Source: Spectribacter acetivorans
GTDB lineage: Bacteria; Pseudomonadota; Gammaproteobacteria; Nevskiales; Salinisphaeraceae
DNA: 64,000 nucleotides
Direction: 5' to 3'
Assembly: GCF_031846305.1 (NCBI RefSeq)
Contig: NZ_JAVRHY010000012.1
Location: forward strand, 1-64,000
Within the stretch, counting starts at the first letter, position 1; every line of letters starts with the position of its first letter. Both the position numbers and the translations under genes were made by a program. The notes beneath the pieces were generated by a model. That model did not search any database and was not told the DNA's origin. It was given only the letters and a program-made list of their open reading frames with translations. Shown piece by piece: positions 15,886-25,717 of this stretch.

Positions 15886-16550
15886 CCGCCCCGCGCCGTG
15901 CCGGCGCCAGCGTGGACTGGCAGGCCTGTCTGGATACGCTCACCCGCGGGGCACGGACGCTGAAGGTGCGCACGTCGGCCGAGTCGCGGCAGGCGATGAT
16001 CGACTATCTCAAGCACCTGGAATCCTGGAATCGCACCTACAATCTAACCGCCGTACGCGAGCCCTCGAACATGGTGGTGCGCCACCTGCTGGACAGCCTG
16101 TCGGTAGTGCCCTACCTGGCCGGCCAGCGTTTCGCGGACGTGGGCACCGGCCCGGGCCTGCCCGGCATCCCGATCGCGCTGGCCCGGCCGGGCAAGGCCG
16201 TGGTGCTGGTGGAGTCCAACCGCAAGAAAGCGGCATTCCTGCGCCACGTGGTGCGGGTGCTGGGGCTGGATAACGTCGAGGTGGTTCAGCAACGGGTGGA
16301 AAGCTGGTACCCGCCGGCGAGTTTCGACACCGTCATCTGCCGCGCCTTTGCCGCGGCCCCCCTGGCGCTGAAAAGCCTGGGACACTTGTGCGGGCCGGCG
16401 GGGCAGGTGCTGCTGATGAAGGGGCGCGATCCGGCGCCGGAACTGGATGAGCTGCCGGATGGTTTCCGGGTGGCGGCCACCCACGAATTGAGCGTCCCGG
16501 GCCTGGATGCCGCCCGTCATCTGGTGGTGGTGGAGCCGGGGCTGCTCTAA
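15882..16550 (+). CDS. rsmG: 16S rRNA (guanine527-N7)-methyltransferase
   Basis: RsmG/GidB, 222 aa, a SAM-dependent methyltransferase that modifies G527 of 16S rRNA; loss gives low-level streptomycin resistance. SAM motif FADVGTGPGLPGIPIA and upstream WNRTYNLTAVREPSNMVVRHLLDSL are diagnostic. It starts with GTG overlapping the preceding stop. It stands before parAB as in many proteobacteria, but mnmG, its usual upstream neighbour, is replaced here by glnS and the propeller gene. Confidence 0.95.
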   Translation: MTAPRRAGASVDWQACLDTLTRGARTLKVRTSAESRQAMIDYLKHLESWNRTYNLTAVREPSNMVVRHLLDSLSVVPYLAGQRFADVGTGPGLPGIPIALARPGKAVVLVESNRKKAAFLRHVVRVLGLDNVEVVQQRVESWYPPASFDTVICRAFAAAPLALKSLGHLCGPAGQVLLMKGRDPAPELDELPDGFRVAATHELSVPGLDAARHLVVVEPGLL

Positions 16551-16621
16551 CCCCGTCTGGTATCGCTCCGCCCGGGGCTTTATTCTTGCGGCCTGTTTCG
16601 ACCGGGTCCGGTGCTGCTCGC

Positions 16622-17401
16622 ATGCGCATTCTCGCCGTTGCCAACCAGAAGGGAGGCGTGGGCAAGACCACCACGTCCATCAATCTGGCCGCGTGCCTGG
16701 CGGAAGCCGATCAGCGCGTACTGCTGGTGGACATGGATGCCCAGGGCAACGCCACCATGGGTTTGGGTCTGACCCGGGCCGATCTGAGCGTGACGGCATG
16801 CGACGTCCTGCTGGGCGAGCAGCGGCTGGCCGACGTCGTGCGCCCGGTGCTCGACGGCCGTCTGAGCCTGCTGCCGGCCAACGGCGACATGACCGCGGCC
16901 GAAGTGGGGCTGCGCAAGCGCCGCAACGGGGAACTGGCCCTGCGCGAGGCGCTGGCGGACGGTTCGCCCGAATTCGATTACGTCATCATCGATTGCCCGC
17001 CGGCGCTGTCCATGCTCACCGTCAACGCGCTGTCCGCCTGCAACGGGCTGCTGATTCCCATGCAGTGCGAGTATTACGCGCTCGAGGGGCTGTCGGCGCT
17101 GCTGGATACGGTCGACAAGGTGCGGGCGGTGATCAATCCCGACCTTGCCATCGCCGGGCTGCTGCGCACCATGTACGATCCGCGCAACCGGCTGTCCGGC
17201 GAGGTCTCGGATCAGTTGCTGACGCACTTTTCCGGGCAGGTGTACGACACCATCATCCCGCGCAACGTGCGTCTGGCCGAGGCGCCCAGCCACGGGCTGC
17301 CGGCCATTGATTACGACGCCGGCGCCAGCGGCGCGCGGGCCTACCGGGCACTGGCGCTGGAAGTGCTGGGGCGGTCCGGTCGTGCCGCGGCAGGGGCCTA
17401 G
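16622..17401 (+). CDS. parA: Chromosome partitioning ATPase ParA (Soj)
   Basis: A 259-aa ParA ATPase that drives segregation of the origin region together with ParB bound to parS sites. The deviant Walker A box K10-GGVGK-T (NQKGGVGKTT), VLLVDMDAQGN and the Walker B YVIIDCPP are all present. The start was placed at ATG 16622, directly before the first strand; an upstream in-frame start is possible. It precedes parB by 74 bp. Confidence 0.95.
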   Translation: MRILAVANQKGGVGKTTTSINLAACLAEADQRVLLVDMDAQGNATMGLGLTRADLSVTACDVLLGEQRLADVVRPVLDGRLSLLPANGDMTAAEVGLRKRRNGELALREALADGSPEFDYVIIDCPPALSMLTVNALSACNGLLIPMQCEYYALEGLSALLDTVDKVRAVINPDLAIAGLLRTMYDPRNRLSGEVSDQLLTHFSGQVYDTIIPRNVRLAEAPSHGLPAIDYDAGASGARAYRALALEVLGRSGRAAAGA

Positions 17402-17475
17402 AATGCGCGGCATCGCGCCAATGCCTGTCGCGGACGACGTCCCGCTGCCGGCCTCACCTATCGACGGAGCCAATC

Positions 17476-18333
17476 ATGGCCGCTAGAAAGCGCGGACTGG
17501 GACGTGGACTCGATGCCTTGCTGAGTGGCGATTTCGAACCGGATGCCGCCGCCGCGGCCGATGCCGGCGAGCTGCACGAACTGGACCTGGACGAACTGCA
17601 CCCCGGACGGTTTCAGCCGCGTGTGGACATGGACGACGCCGCGCTGGAATCGCTGGCCCAGTCGATTCGCACTCAGGGCGTGCTGCAGCCGCTGGTGGTC
17701 CGGCCGGACGGGCAGGGCTACGAGATCGTGGCCGGGGAGCGTCGCTGGCGGGCCGCGCGCCTGGCCGGCCGCGAGACGGTGCCCGCGGTGGTGCGGGTGG
17801 TGGCCGACGAGGTGGCCATGGCGGCCGCCCTGATCGAGAACATCCAGCGTGAGGATCTCAATCCGCTGGAAGAATCCGCCGCGCTGGCCCGGCTGATCCG
17901 GGAATGCGGCATGACCCACGCGCAGTGCGCCGAGGCGGTGGGGCGTTCCCGGGCCTCGGTTTCCAACCTGCTGCGCCTGAACGAGCTCGACGAGGGCGTC
18001 CAGCAGATGCTGCGCGAGGGCCGCCTGGAAATGGGGCACGGCCGCGCGCTGCTGGGGGCGGCCACGGACGATCAGCTGGCGCTGGCGCAGCAGGTGGTGG
18101 CGCGCCGCCTGACGGTGCGCCAGACCGAGGCCCTGGTGCAGGCGCAGGGCAAGCCCGACCGGCGTCGGCCGAAACCGGCCAAGTCCGCGGCCACGCAGCG
18201 GCTGGAGCAGGAACTCGGCGAGCGGCTGGGCACCCGGGTGGCGATTCGCCCGGGCCGGTCCGGGCGGGGGCAGTTGGTCATTGATTACGCCGATGATGGA
18301 TTGCTGAAAACTCTGGTTGAGCGTCTCAAGTAG
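17476..18333 (+). CDS. parB: Chromosome partitioning protein ParB (Spo0J)
   Basis: A 285-aa ParB protein: N-terminal RKRGLGRGLDALL ParA-interacting segment, the CTP-binding/nuclease-like domain with QPLVVRPD...GYEIVAGERRWRAARLAG and the box with ENIQREDLNPLEE, then the helix-turn-helix (AEAVGRSRASVSNLLRL) that recognises parS, and a C-terminal dimerisation domain. No parS palindrome was seen nearby. The gap from parA contains TAGAAT, a possible extra -10. Confidence 0.96.
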   Translation: MAARKRGLGRGLDALLSGDFEPDAAAAADAGELHELDLDELHPGRFQPRVDMDDAALESLAQSIRTQGVLQPLVVRPDGQGYEIVAGERRWRAARLAGRETVPAVVRVVADEVAMAAALIENIQREDLNPLEESAALARLIRECGMTHAQCAEAVGRSRASVSNLLRLNELDEGVQQMLREGRLEMGHGRALLGAATDDQLALAQQVVARRLTVRQTEALVQAQGKPDRRRPKPAKSAATQRLEQELGERLGTRVAIRPGRSGRGQLVIDYADDGLLKTLVERLK

Positions 18334-18370
18334 GGTCCATGCGGCTTTTTCCGCAATCCCGTCGGCGTAA

Positions 18371-18399
18371 TTGACCCGCTGGGGGGACTTCTTTATAGT
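18371..18399 (+). promoter_or_regulatory. Sigma70 promoter of the ATP synthase operon
   Basis: TTGACC and TATAGT are separated by exactly 17 bp, about 75 bp upstream of atpI and after the parB stop. This is the best sigma70 match seen in the window, as expected for a highly expressed operon. Confidence 0.75.
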
Positions 18400-18474
18400 C
18401 TCGCGTCGCACCGCGCGGGGCATGGGAGATTTGTGTGCGCCGACGGTTGTCAGGCAACGCGTTGGTCCACTGTT

Positions 18475-18849
18475 ATGAAGCGCTTGCGTCTGCGTGGCAT
18501 GCGTCTCGCCCTGGGGGTTTTTGCCGCACAAGTGATGGTGGGCTCGACCACCGCCCTGTGCTGGCAGCTGACCCGCGGCGGATTGAATGGATGGGCGGCG
18601 CTTTACGGGGCCGCTGTGGCCGTGGTGCCCGGGCTGTTCTTCGCCTGGATCACATTGCGGCATCCGGCCGACGCCGACCCGAAACGGGTGGTGCGGTCGC
18701 TGTACATCGGTGAAGCCGGCAAGCTGGCGCTGACCATCACCCTGTTCACGATCGGGGTACTGGGGTTTGGCGCGCAGTTTCTTGCCTTGCTCAGCACCTA
18801 CGCGATCTGCCTGGCATGTTACTGGCTTGCCATGGCGGTGAATCGCTGA
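18475..18849 (+). CDS. atpI: ATP synthase accessory protein AtpI
   Basis: A 124-aa membrane protein with about four hydrophobic segments (LALGVFAAQVMVG, WAALYGAAVAVVPGLFFAW, LALTITLFTIGVLGF, FLALLSTYAICLACYWLAM). AtpI helps assemble the c-ring of F-type ATP synthase. It is the first gene of the atp operon, as in E. coli. Start was set at ATG 18475; the frame is open further upstream. Confidence 0.85.
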   Translation: MKRLRLRGMRLALGVFAAQVMVGSTTALCWQLTRGGLNGWAALYGAAVAVVPGLFFAWITLRHPADADPKRVVRSLYIGEAGKLALTITLFTIGVLGFGAQFLALLSTYAICLACYWLAMAVNR

Positions 18850-18863
18850 ACAGGACCGAAGCC

Positions 18864-18879
18864 GTCACGTTCGCGTGAC
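18864..18879 (+). other. Stem-loop between atpI and atpB
   Basis: GTCACG and CGTGAC pair around a TTCG tetraloop, 15 bp after the atpI stop and 27 bp before atpB. It may separate the poorly needed AtpI from the abundant subunits by affecting mRNA stability; this is inference. Confidence 0.4.
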
Positions 18880-18906
18880 AGTCGATAACTGGACGGGAAG
18901 ACAACG

Positions 18907-19752
18907 ATGGCAACTGCCGAAAACGGGGACGGAAACGCGGTCGGCACCTATATCGGTCATCACCTGACCAACCTCAAGTTCGATCTGTCGAGCATGCAGT
19001 TCGATTCCCATGCGGAAGGTTTCTGGGTGCTGCACGTCGACAGCCTGTTCTTTGCCATCGCCCTGGGCGGCCTGTTCCTGTGGCTGTTCCGGGCCGCGGC
19101 GCGCCGCGCTACCGCCGCCGAACCGGGCGGCCTGCAGAATTTCGTGGAAATGGTGGTCGATTTCACCGACACCCAGGTTCGCGACATCTTCCACGGCGAC
19201 AGCAAGCTGGTTGCGCCGCTGGCCCTGACGATCTTCGTCTGGGTCTTCCTGATGAATTTCATGGACCTCATTCCGGTCGACCTGCTGCCGATGCTGGCCG
19301 CCGGGGTGGGCATCGAATACCTCAAGGTGGTGCCCACCACCGACCCGAACGTGACGTTCGGCATGTCGCTGACCGTGTTTGCCCTGGTGATCTTCTACTC
19401 GATCAAGATCAAGGGCGGCTGGGGCTACGTGAAGGAATTCCTCACCCACCCCTTCGGCTGGTGGCTGGCGCCGTTCAACCTCATGCTCAAGCTGGTCGAG
19501 GAGATCGCCAAGCCCATCTCGCTGTCGCTGCGACTGTTCGGCAATCTCTACGCCGGCGAGCTGATCTTCATTCTGATCGCGCTGTTCACCCTGGGTGCGG
19601 GCGCGGAACTGATGACCGCGCCGCTGTTCGCCCTGCAGGTGGCGCTGGGTGGCGCCTGGGCGATCTTCCACATCCTGGTCATTACGCTGCAGGCATTCAT
19701 CTTCGGCATGCTCACGATCGTGTATCTGAGTATGGCGCACGAACATCACTAG
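18907..19752 (+). CDS. atpB: ATP synthase F0 subunit a
   Basis: Subunit a, 281 aa, forms the proton half-channels beside the c-ring in the inner membrane. The conserved segment with the essential arginine is LSLRLFGNLYAGELIF, and FQVVPTTDPN-type sequence (LKVVPTTDPNVTFG) precedes it. Length is close to E. coli (271). A gene for subunit c follows after 76 bp. Confidence 0.97.
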   Translation: MATAENGDGNAVGTYIGHHLTNLKFDLSSMQFDSHAEGFWVLHVDSLFFAIALGGLFLWLFRAAARRATAAEPGGLQNFVEMVVDFTDTQVRDIFHGDSKLVAPLALTIFVWVFLMNFMDLIPVDLLPMLAAGVGIEYLKVVPTTDPNVTFGMSLTVFALVIFYSIKIKGGWGYVKEFLTHPFGWWLAPFNLMLKLVEEIAKPISLSLRLFGNLYAGELIFILIALFTLGAGAELMTAPLFALQVALGGAWAIFHILVITLQAFIFGMLTIVYLSMAHEHH

Positions 19753-19762
19753 CATTTTGGTT

Positions 19763-19787
19763 GTTGCCGGCTGACTGGGTCGGCAAC
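19763..19787 (+). other. Stem-loop between atpB and atpE
   Basis: GTTGCCG pairs with CGGCAAC around an 11-nt loop, upstream of the strong AGGAGG of atpE. The atpB-atpE gap is known in E. coli to enhance translation of subunit c, which is needed in many copies; a like role here is inference. Confidence 0.4.
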
Positions 19788-19828
19788 TGTTACGGGCCTC
19801 GTTAGACCCTTATTTCAGGAGGAAAGTC

Positions 19829-20083
19829 ATGGAGATTGTTGTTGGTTTGACCGCGGTGGCCGTGGGTCTGCTGATCGGATTCGGTGCCATGGGTACCGCG
19901 ATCGGGTTCGGCCTGCTGGGCGGCAAGTTCCTGGAAGGCATTGCCCGCCAGCCGGAAATGGCCCCGATGCTGACCGGCCGCATGTTCCTGATCGCCGGCC
20001 TGCTCGACGCGGTGGCGATGATCGGCGTGGGTATCGCGCTGTTCTTCACCTTCGCCAACCCGTTCCTGGCGGCCATTCAGTAA
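19829..20083 (+). CDS. atpE: ATP synthase F0 subunit c
   Basis: An 84-aa hairpin of two membrane helices that forms the rotor ring. The proton-carrying carboxylate is D60 in GLLDAVAMIGVGI, and the polar loop is ARQPEM. The lack of the Gln/Glu/Ser sodium-binding set indicates a proton-coupled enzyme. AGGAGG lies 7 nt before the start, fitting high expression. Confidence 0.97.
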   Translation: MEIVVGLTAVAVGLLIGFGAMGTAIGFGLLGGKFLEGIARQPEMAPMLTGRMFLIAGLLDAVAMIGVGIALFFTFANPFLAAIQ

Positions 20084-20151
20084 TCACTGCGCGGTTTGTC
20101 ATCCGTCATGCGGTACCCCATCCGCACGCGATTCACTAGAGGGAGTCGGGC

Positions 20152-20625
20152 ATGAGCATCAATGCCACCCTGCTGGGCCAGATGATCGTCTTCGGGATCT
20201 TCATCTGGTTCACGATGAAGTACATCTGGCCACCGCTCATGGACGCCATGCGCGAACGTCAGAAGCGCATCAGCGACGGCCTGGCGGCCGCCGAGCGTGG
20301 CGCCCGCGAGCTCGAGGAGGCCACCGACAAGGCCGAGGCGACGCTCAAGGAAGCCCGTGAACAGGCGCAGGAAGTCCTGTCCAATGCGCAGAAGCAGGCC
20401 AATGAGAACGTCGAGCGTTCCCGCGACGAGGCCCGCGCGGAAGGCGAGCGTCTCAAGCAGGCGGCCCGCGACGAAATCGATCAGGCCGTGGCTCACGCCA
20501 AGGAAGAACTTCGGCGCGAGGTGGGTTCGCTGGCGGTGGTGGGTGCCGAGCGCATCCTCAAGCGCGAGATTGATGCCAAGGCCCACAACGACATCATCGA
20601 CGACCTCGTGGCAGGCATTAAGTAA
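20152..20625 (+). CDS. atpF: ATP synthase F0 subunit b
   Basis: A 157-aa stator subunit: one N-terminal membrane helix (LLGQMIVFGIFIWFTMKYIW) then a long charged coiled coil, rich in Ala, Glu, Lys and Arg, that reaches up to F1. Its stop shares a base with the atpH start (TAATG). Confidence 0.96.
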   Translation: MSINATLLGQMIVFGIFIWFTMKYIWPPLMDAMRERQKRISDGLAAAERGARELEEATDKAEATLKEAREQAQEVLSNAQKQANENVERSRDEARAEGERLKQAARDEIDQAVAHAKEELRREVGSLAVVGAERILKREIDAKAHNDIIDDLVAGIK

Positions 20626-21161
20626 TGGCTGAAATCCGGACACTGGCCCGGCCCTATGCAGAGGCGGTCTTCGAGCTGGCCAGCCAGGGCGGGCGTCTGG
20701 CCGAATGGGGCGATGCGCTGCAGGCGCTGGCCGCCATCGCGGCGCATCCCGACGTGTCGCGCCTGGTGGGCAACCCGCGGGTCGACGACGATCAACTGGC
20801 CGATGCCATCATCGGCATCGCGGGTGATCGCCTCGACGACGCCGGGCGCAACTTCGTGCGGTTGCTCTCGGAGAAGGGGCGGTTGACCCTGCTACCCGCG
20901 ATTGCCGAGCAGTTCGCGGCATTGCGGGCCGAGGCCGAGAATCGCGTGGAGGTGACCGTGACCGCGGCCGCCGAGATTTCCGAATCGCAGCAGCAGGCGC
21001 TGACGAAGGCGCTGGAGCAGCGTCTGTCGCGGCAGGTCAGCCTGACGGCCGAAACCGATGCCGAACTGATCGGCGGCGCCGTGATTCGAGCCGGCGATCT
21101 GGTGATCGACGGTTCGCTGCGTGCCCAGCTGGCACGTCTGGAACAGTCGCTGGCTCACTAA
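20625..21161 (+). CDS. atpH: ATP synthase F1 subunit delta
   Basis: A 178-aa delta subunit that links F1 to the b stalk. Typical start AEIRTLARPYAEAVFELA and the C-terminal strand ELIGGAVIRAGDLVIDGSLRAQLARL. Coupled to atpF by a one-base overlap. Confidence 0.95.
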   Translation: MAEIRTLARPYAEAVFELASQGGRLAEWGDALQALAAIAAHPDVSRLVGNPRVDDDQLADAIIGIAGDRLDDAGRNFVRLLSEKGRLTLLPAIAEQFAALRAEAENRVEVTVTAAAEISESQQQALTKALEQRLSRQVSLTAETDAELIGGAVIRAGDLVIDGSLRAQLARLEQSLAH

Positions 21162-21225
21162 CTTAAACACTGAAGGATCGCGCGGGCCGGTGGCCCGCGT
21201 CAGCGAACCAACGAGGACACCCGGT

Positions 21226-22767
<1,542 letters not shown>

Positions 22768-22796
22768 GTCCAGTCACCGGTAAACAGGGATAAACC

Positions 22797-23657
22797 ATGG
22801 CAGGTGCCAAGGAAGTCAAGGGCAAGATCCGAAGCGTCGAGAATACGCAGAAGATCACCAAGGCGATGGAGATGGTCGCCGCGTCCAAGATGCGGCGTGC
22901 CCAGGAGCGGGTGGAAGCCGCCCGCCCGTACGCCGAGAAAATTCGCCGGACGATCGGGCATCTGGCGCGGGCCAACCCGGATTATCAGCATCCGTTCATG
23001 ACCGAGCGCGAGATCAAGCGCGTGGGTTTCATCGTGATCTCCACCGACCGCGGCCTGTGCGGTGGCCTGAACATCAACCTGTTCCGGCACGTGCTCGGTC
23101 AGATGCGCGGCTGGCAGGACAAGGGTGTCGAGGTGGATATCGCGGTGGTCGGCCGCAAGGCGATCAGCTTCTTCCGCCGCATCGGTTCGATCGAGGCGGA
23201 AACCTCCAACCTGGGTGACAACCCGCACCTGGAGGATATGCTCGGCACCATCAAGGTGATGCTCGATGCCTACCGCGACGGCAAGATCGACCGCATCTTC
23301 GTGCAGAGCAACGACTTCGTGAACACCATGACGCAGCGGCCGGAAGGCCGGCAGCTGCTACCGATCGAGCCGGTGTCCGACGAGGAACTGCCGGACTACT
23401 GGGACTACATCTACGAACCCGAGGCCAGCGAGCTGCTGGGTGACATTCTCACCCGCTACGTGGAGGCGCAGGTCTACCAGGGCGTGGTCGAGAACGTGGC
23501 CTGCGAGATGGCGGCCCGGATGGTGGCGATGAAATCCGCCAGCGACAACGCCGGCGAGATCATCGACCAGCTGGAACTGGAGTACAACAAGGCCCGCCAG
23601 GCCGCGATCACGCAGGAACTGTCGGAGATCGTGGCCGGTGCGGCGGCGGTCTCCTGA
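22797..23657 (+). CDS. atpG: ATP synthase F1 subunit gamma
   Basis: A 286-aa central shaft that turns within the alpha3-beta3 ring. The N-terminal helix (KEVKGKIRSVENTQKITKAMEMVAASKMRRA) and the C-terminal helix with ARMVAMKSASDNA are conserved. Confidence 0.97.
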   Translation: MAGAKEVKGKIRSVENTQKITKAMEMVAASKMRRAQERVEAARPYAEKIRRTIGHLARANPDYQHPFMTEREIKRVGFIVISTDRGLCGGLNINLFRHVLGQMRGWQDKGVEVDIAVVGRKAISFFRRIGSIEAETSNLGDNPHLEDMLGTIKVMLDAYRDGKIDRIFVQSNDFVNTMTQRPEGRQLLPIEPVSDEELPDYWDYIYEPEASELLGDILTRYVEAQVYQGVVENVACEMAARMVAMKSASDNAGEIIDQLELEYNKARQAAITQELSEIVAGAAAVS

Positions 23658-23718
23658 TTACCGCCCGGAATCCGAAATACGAGTTGAGAAGCGCTTCTTA
23701 AGCCTGAGGACATAAGAC

Positions 23719-25122
23719 ATGAGTGACGGCAAGACCGGAAAGGTCGTACAGATCATCGGTGCGGTGGTGGACGTGGAATTCGACCGCGATTCACTGCCCA
23801 GCATTCATGACGCGATCATCATCGACGCCAGCAACCTGGTGCTGGAAGTCCAGCAGCAGATGGGCGACGGCGTTGTCCGTTGCATCGCCATGGGCGTCAC
23901 CGACGGTCTGGCGCGCGGCGCCGAGGCCCGCAATACCGGCCAGCCGATTTCGGTGCCGGTGGGGCAGGCCACGCTCGGACGCATCATGGACGTGCTGGGC
24001 GAGCCGATCGACAACCAGGGCGCCATCGGCACCGACGAGCGCTCTCCGATCCACCGTACTGCGCCGACCTATGAAGAGCAGGCCGGCGGCCAGGAACTGC
24101 TGGAAACCGGCATCAAGGTGATCGACCTGCTGTGCCCGTTCGCCAAGGGCGGTAAGGTCGGCCTGTTCGGTGGCGCCGGCGTGGGCAAGACTGTCAACAT
24201 GATGGAGCTGATCCGCAACATCGCGGCCGAACATGCCGGCTACTCGGTGTTCGCCGGCGTGGGCGAGCGTACCCGTGAGGGCAACGACTTCTACCACGAG
24301 ATGCAGGAGTCGAAGGTGCTGGACAAGGTGGCGCTTGTCTACGGCCAGATGAACGAGCCACCGGGCAACCGTCTGCGCGTGGCGCTGACCGGCCTGACCA
24401 TGGCCGAGTTCTTCCGTGATGAAGGCCGCGATGTGCTGCTGTTCATCGACAACATCTACCGCTACACCCTGGCCGGCACCGAGGTGTCCGCGCTGCTGGG
24501 CCGCATGCCCTCCGCGGTGGGCTACCAGCCGACCCTGGCCGAGGAAATGGGCCTGCTGCAGGAGCGGATCACCTCCACCACCACGGGTTCGATCACCTCG
24601 ATCCAGGCCGTGTACGTGCCGGCGGACGATCTGACCGACCCCTCGCCGGCCACCACCTTCGCGCATCTGGACGCCACCGTGGTGCTGGCCCGCTCGATTG
24701 CCGAGCTGGGCATCTACCCGGCGGTGGACCCGCTCGATTCGACCTCGCGTCAGCTCGACCCGAACGTCATCGGCAACGAGCACTACGACTGCGCCCGCGC
24801 CGTGCAGCAGACGCTGCAGCGCTACAAGGAGCTGCGTGACATCATCGCGATTTTGGGCATGGACGAGTTGTCCGAAGAGGACAAGCTCGCGGTGTCCCGT
24901 GCCCGCAAGATTCAGCGCTACCTGTCGCAGCCGTTCTTCGTGGCCGAGGTGTTTACCGGCACCGAAGGCAAGTACGTGCCGCTGGCCGAGACCATCCGCG
25001 GTTTCCGCGGCATTGTCGATGGCGAGTATGATCATCTGCCCGAGCAGGCCTTCTACATGGTCGGCACCATCGACGAAGCCGTCGCCAAGGGCGAGGAGAT
25101 GAACAAGAAGGAGGCCGCCTAG
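23719..25122 (+). CDS. atpD: ATP synthase F1 subunit beta
   Basis: A 467-aa catalytic subunit. P-loop GGAGVGKT at 151-158, GERTREGNDFYHEM, and the DELSEED-type lever segment appears as MDELSEEDKL, as in the family. Expressed between gamma and epsilon. Confidence 0.98.
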   Translation: MSDGKTGKVVQIIGAVVDVEFDRDSLPSIHDAIIIDASNLVLEVQQQMGDGVVRCIAMGVTDGLARGAEARNTGQPISVPVGQATLGRIMDVLGEPIDNQGAIGTDERSPIHRTAPTYEEQAGGQELLETGIKVIDLLCPFAKGGKVGLFGGAGVGKTVNMMELIRNIAAEHAGYSVFAGVGERTREGNDFYHEMQESKVLDKVALVYGQMNEPPGNRLRVALTGLTMAEFFRDEGRDVLLFIDNIYRYTLAGTEVSALLGRMPSAVGYQPTLAEEMGLLQERITSTTTGSITSIQAVYVPADDLTDPSPATTFAHLDATVVLARSIAELGIYPAVDPLDSTSRQLDPNVIGNEHYDCARAVQQTLQRYKELRDIIAILGMDELSEEDKLAVSRARKIQRYLSQPFFVAEVFTGTEGKYVPLAETIRGFRGIVDGEYDHLPEQAFYMVGTIDEAVAKGEEMNKKEAA

Positions 25123-25183
25123 GCGGCCCCGGCCGCGGGCTCAACGCCCCGGCCCCATCGACGTACCAGCATCGGGACATACC

Positions 25184-25615
25184 GTGGCAGAGAACACGAA
25201 TCTGAAAGTCGATATCGTCAGCGCCGAGGGCGAAATCCATTCGGGCGGCGCCCGAATGGTCTATGCGCCGGCCGAGATGGGCGAGGTCGGTATTGCGCCG
25301 CGCCATGCCCCGCTGCTGACGCGCCTCAAGGCCGGCCCGGTCCGGGTGGAGGACGAGGAAGGCAAGACCACGCATTACTTCGTTTCCGGGGGCATTCTCG
25401 AGGTACAGCCGCACCTGGTGACGGTGCTGGCCGACACCGCCGAGCGTGCCAAGGACATCGACGAGGCGGCCGCGGAAGCCGCCAAGCGGCGGGCCGAGGA
25501 GGCGTTGTCGCAGGCGCATGACAAGGTCGATCTCGCCCGCGCCCAGGCGGAACTGGCCGAGGCCGCAGCCCGTTTGCATGCGGTCAAGCAGCTCCGGGGC
25601 ACCGCCCGGGGCTGA
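25184..25615 (+). CDS. atpC: ATP synthase F1 subunit epsilon
   Basis: A 143-aa epsilon subunit with the N-terminal beta-sandwich (VDIVSAEGEIHSG...GEVGIAPRHAPLLT) and a C-terminal helical hairpin rich in Ala/Glu/Arg that can inhibit ATP hydrolysis. Starts with GTG. Last gene of the atp operon. Confidence 0.96.
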   Translation: MAENTNLKVDIVSAEGEIHSGGARMVYAPAEMGEVGIAPRHAPLLTRLKAGPVRVEDEEGKTTHYFVSGGILEVQPHLVTVLADTAERAKDIDEAAAEAAKRRAEEALSQAHDKVDLARAQAELAEAAARLHAVKQLRGTARG

Positions 25616-25717
25616 TCCGCGCGTCCGGCAGGTCGCGCCGTTCCGGTGTTCCCGGGGCAGTGCGACCGCGGTTTTGACAGAATAGGGGTTTCCACCACCT
25701 CTCGGAGCCCGTCGCCC

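Noticed and set aside
16550..18475. parS sites around parAB
   Set aside because: No match to the TGTTTCACGTGAAACA-type palindrome was found by eye in the intergenic parts; sites may lie elsewhere.
18864..18879. Hairpin before atpB as an operon terminator
   Set aside because: It has no T-tract and lies inside the atp operon, so a terminator role is unlikely; kept only as a stem-loop.
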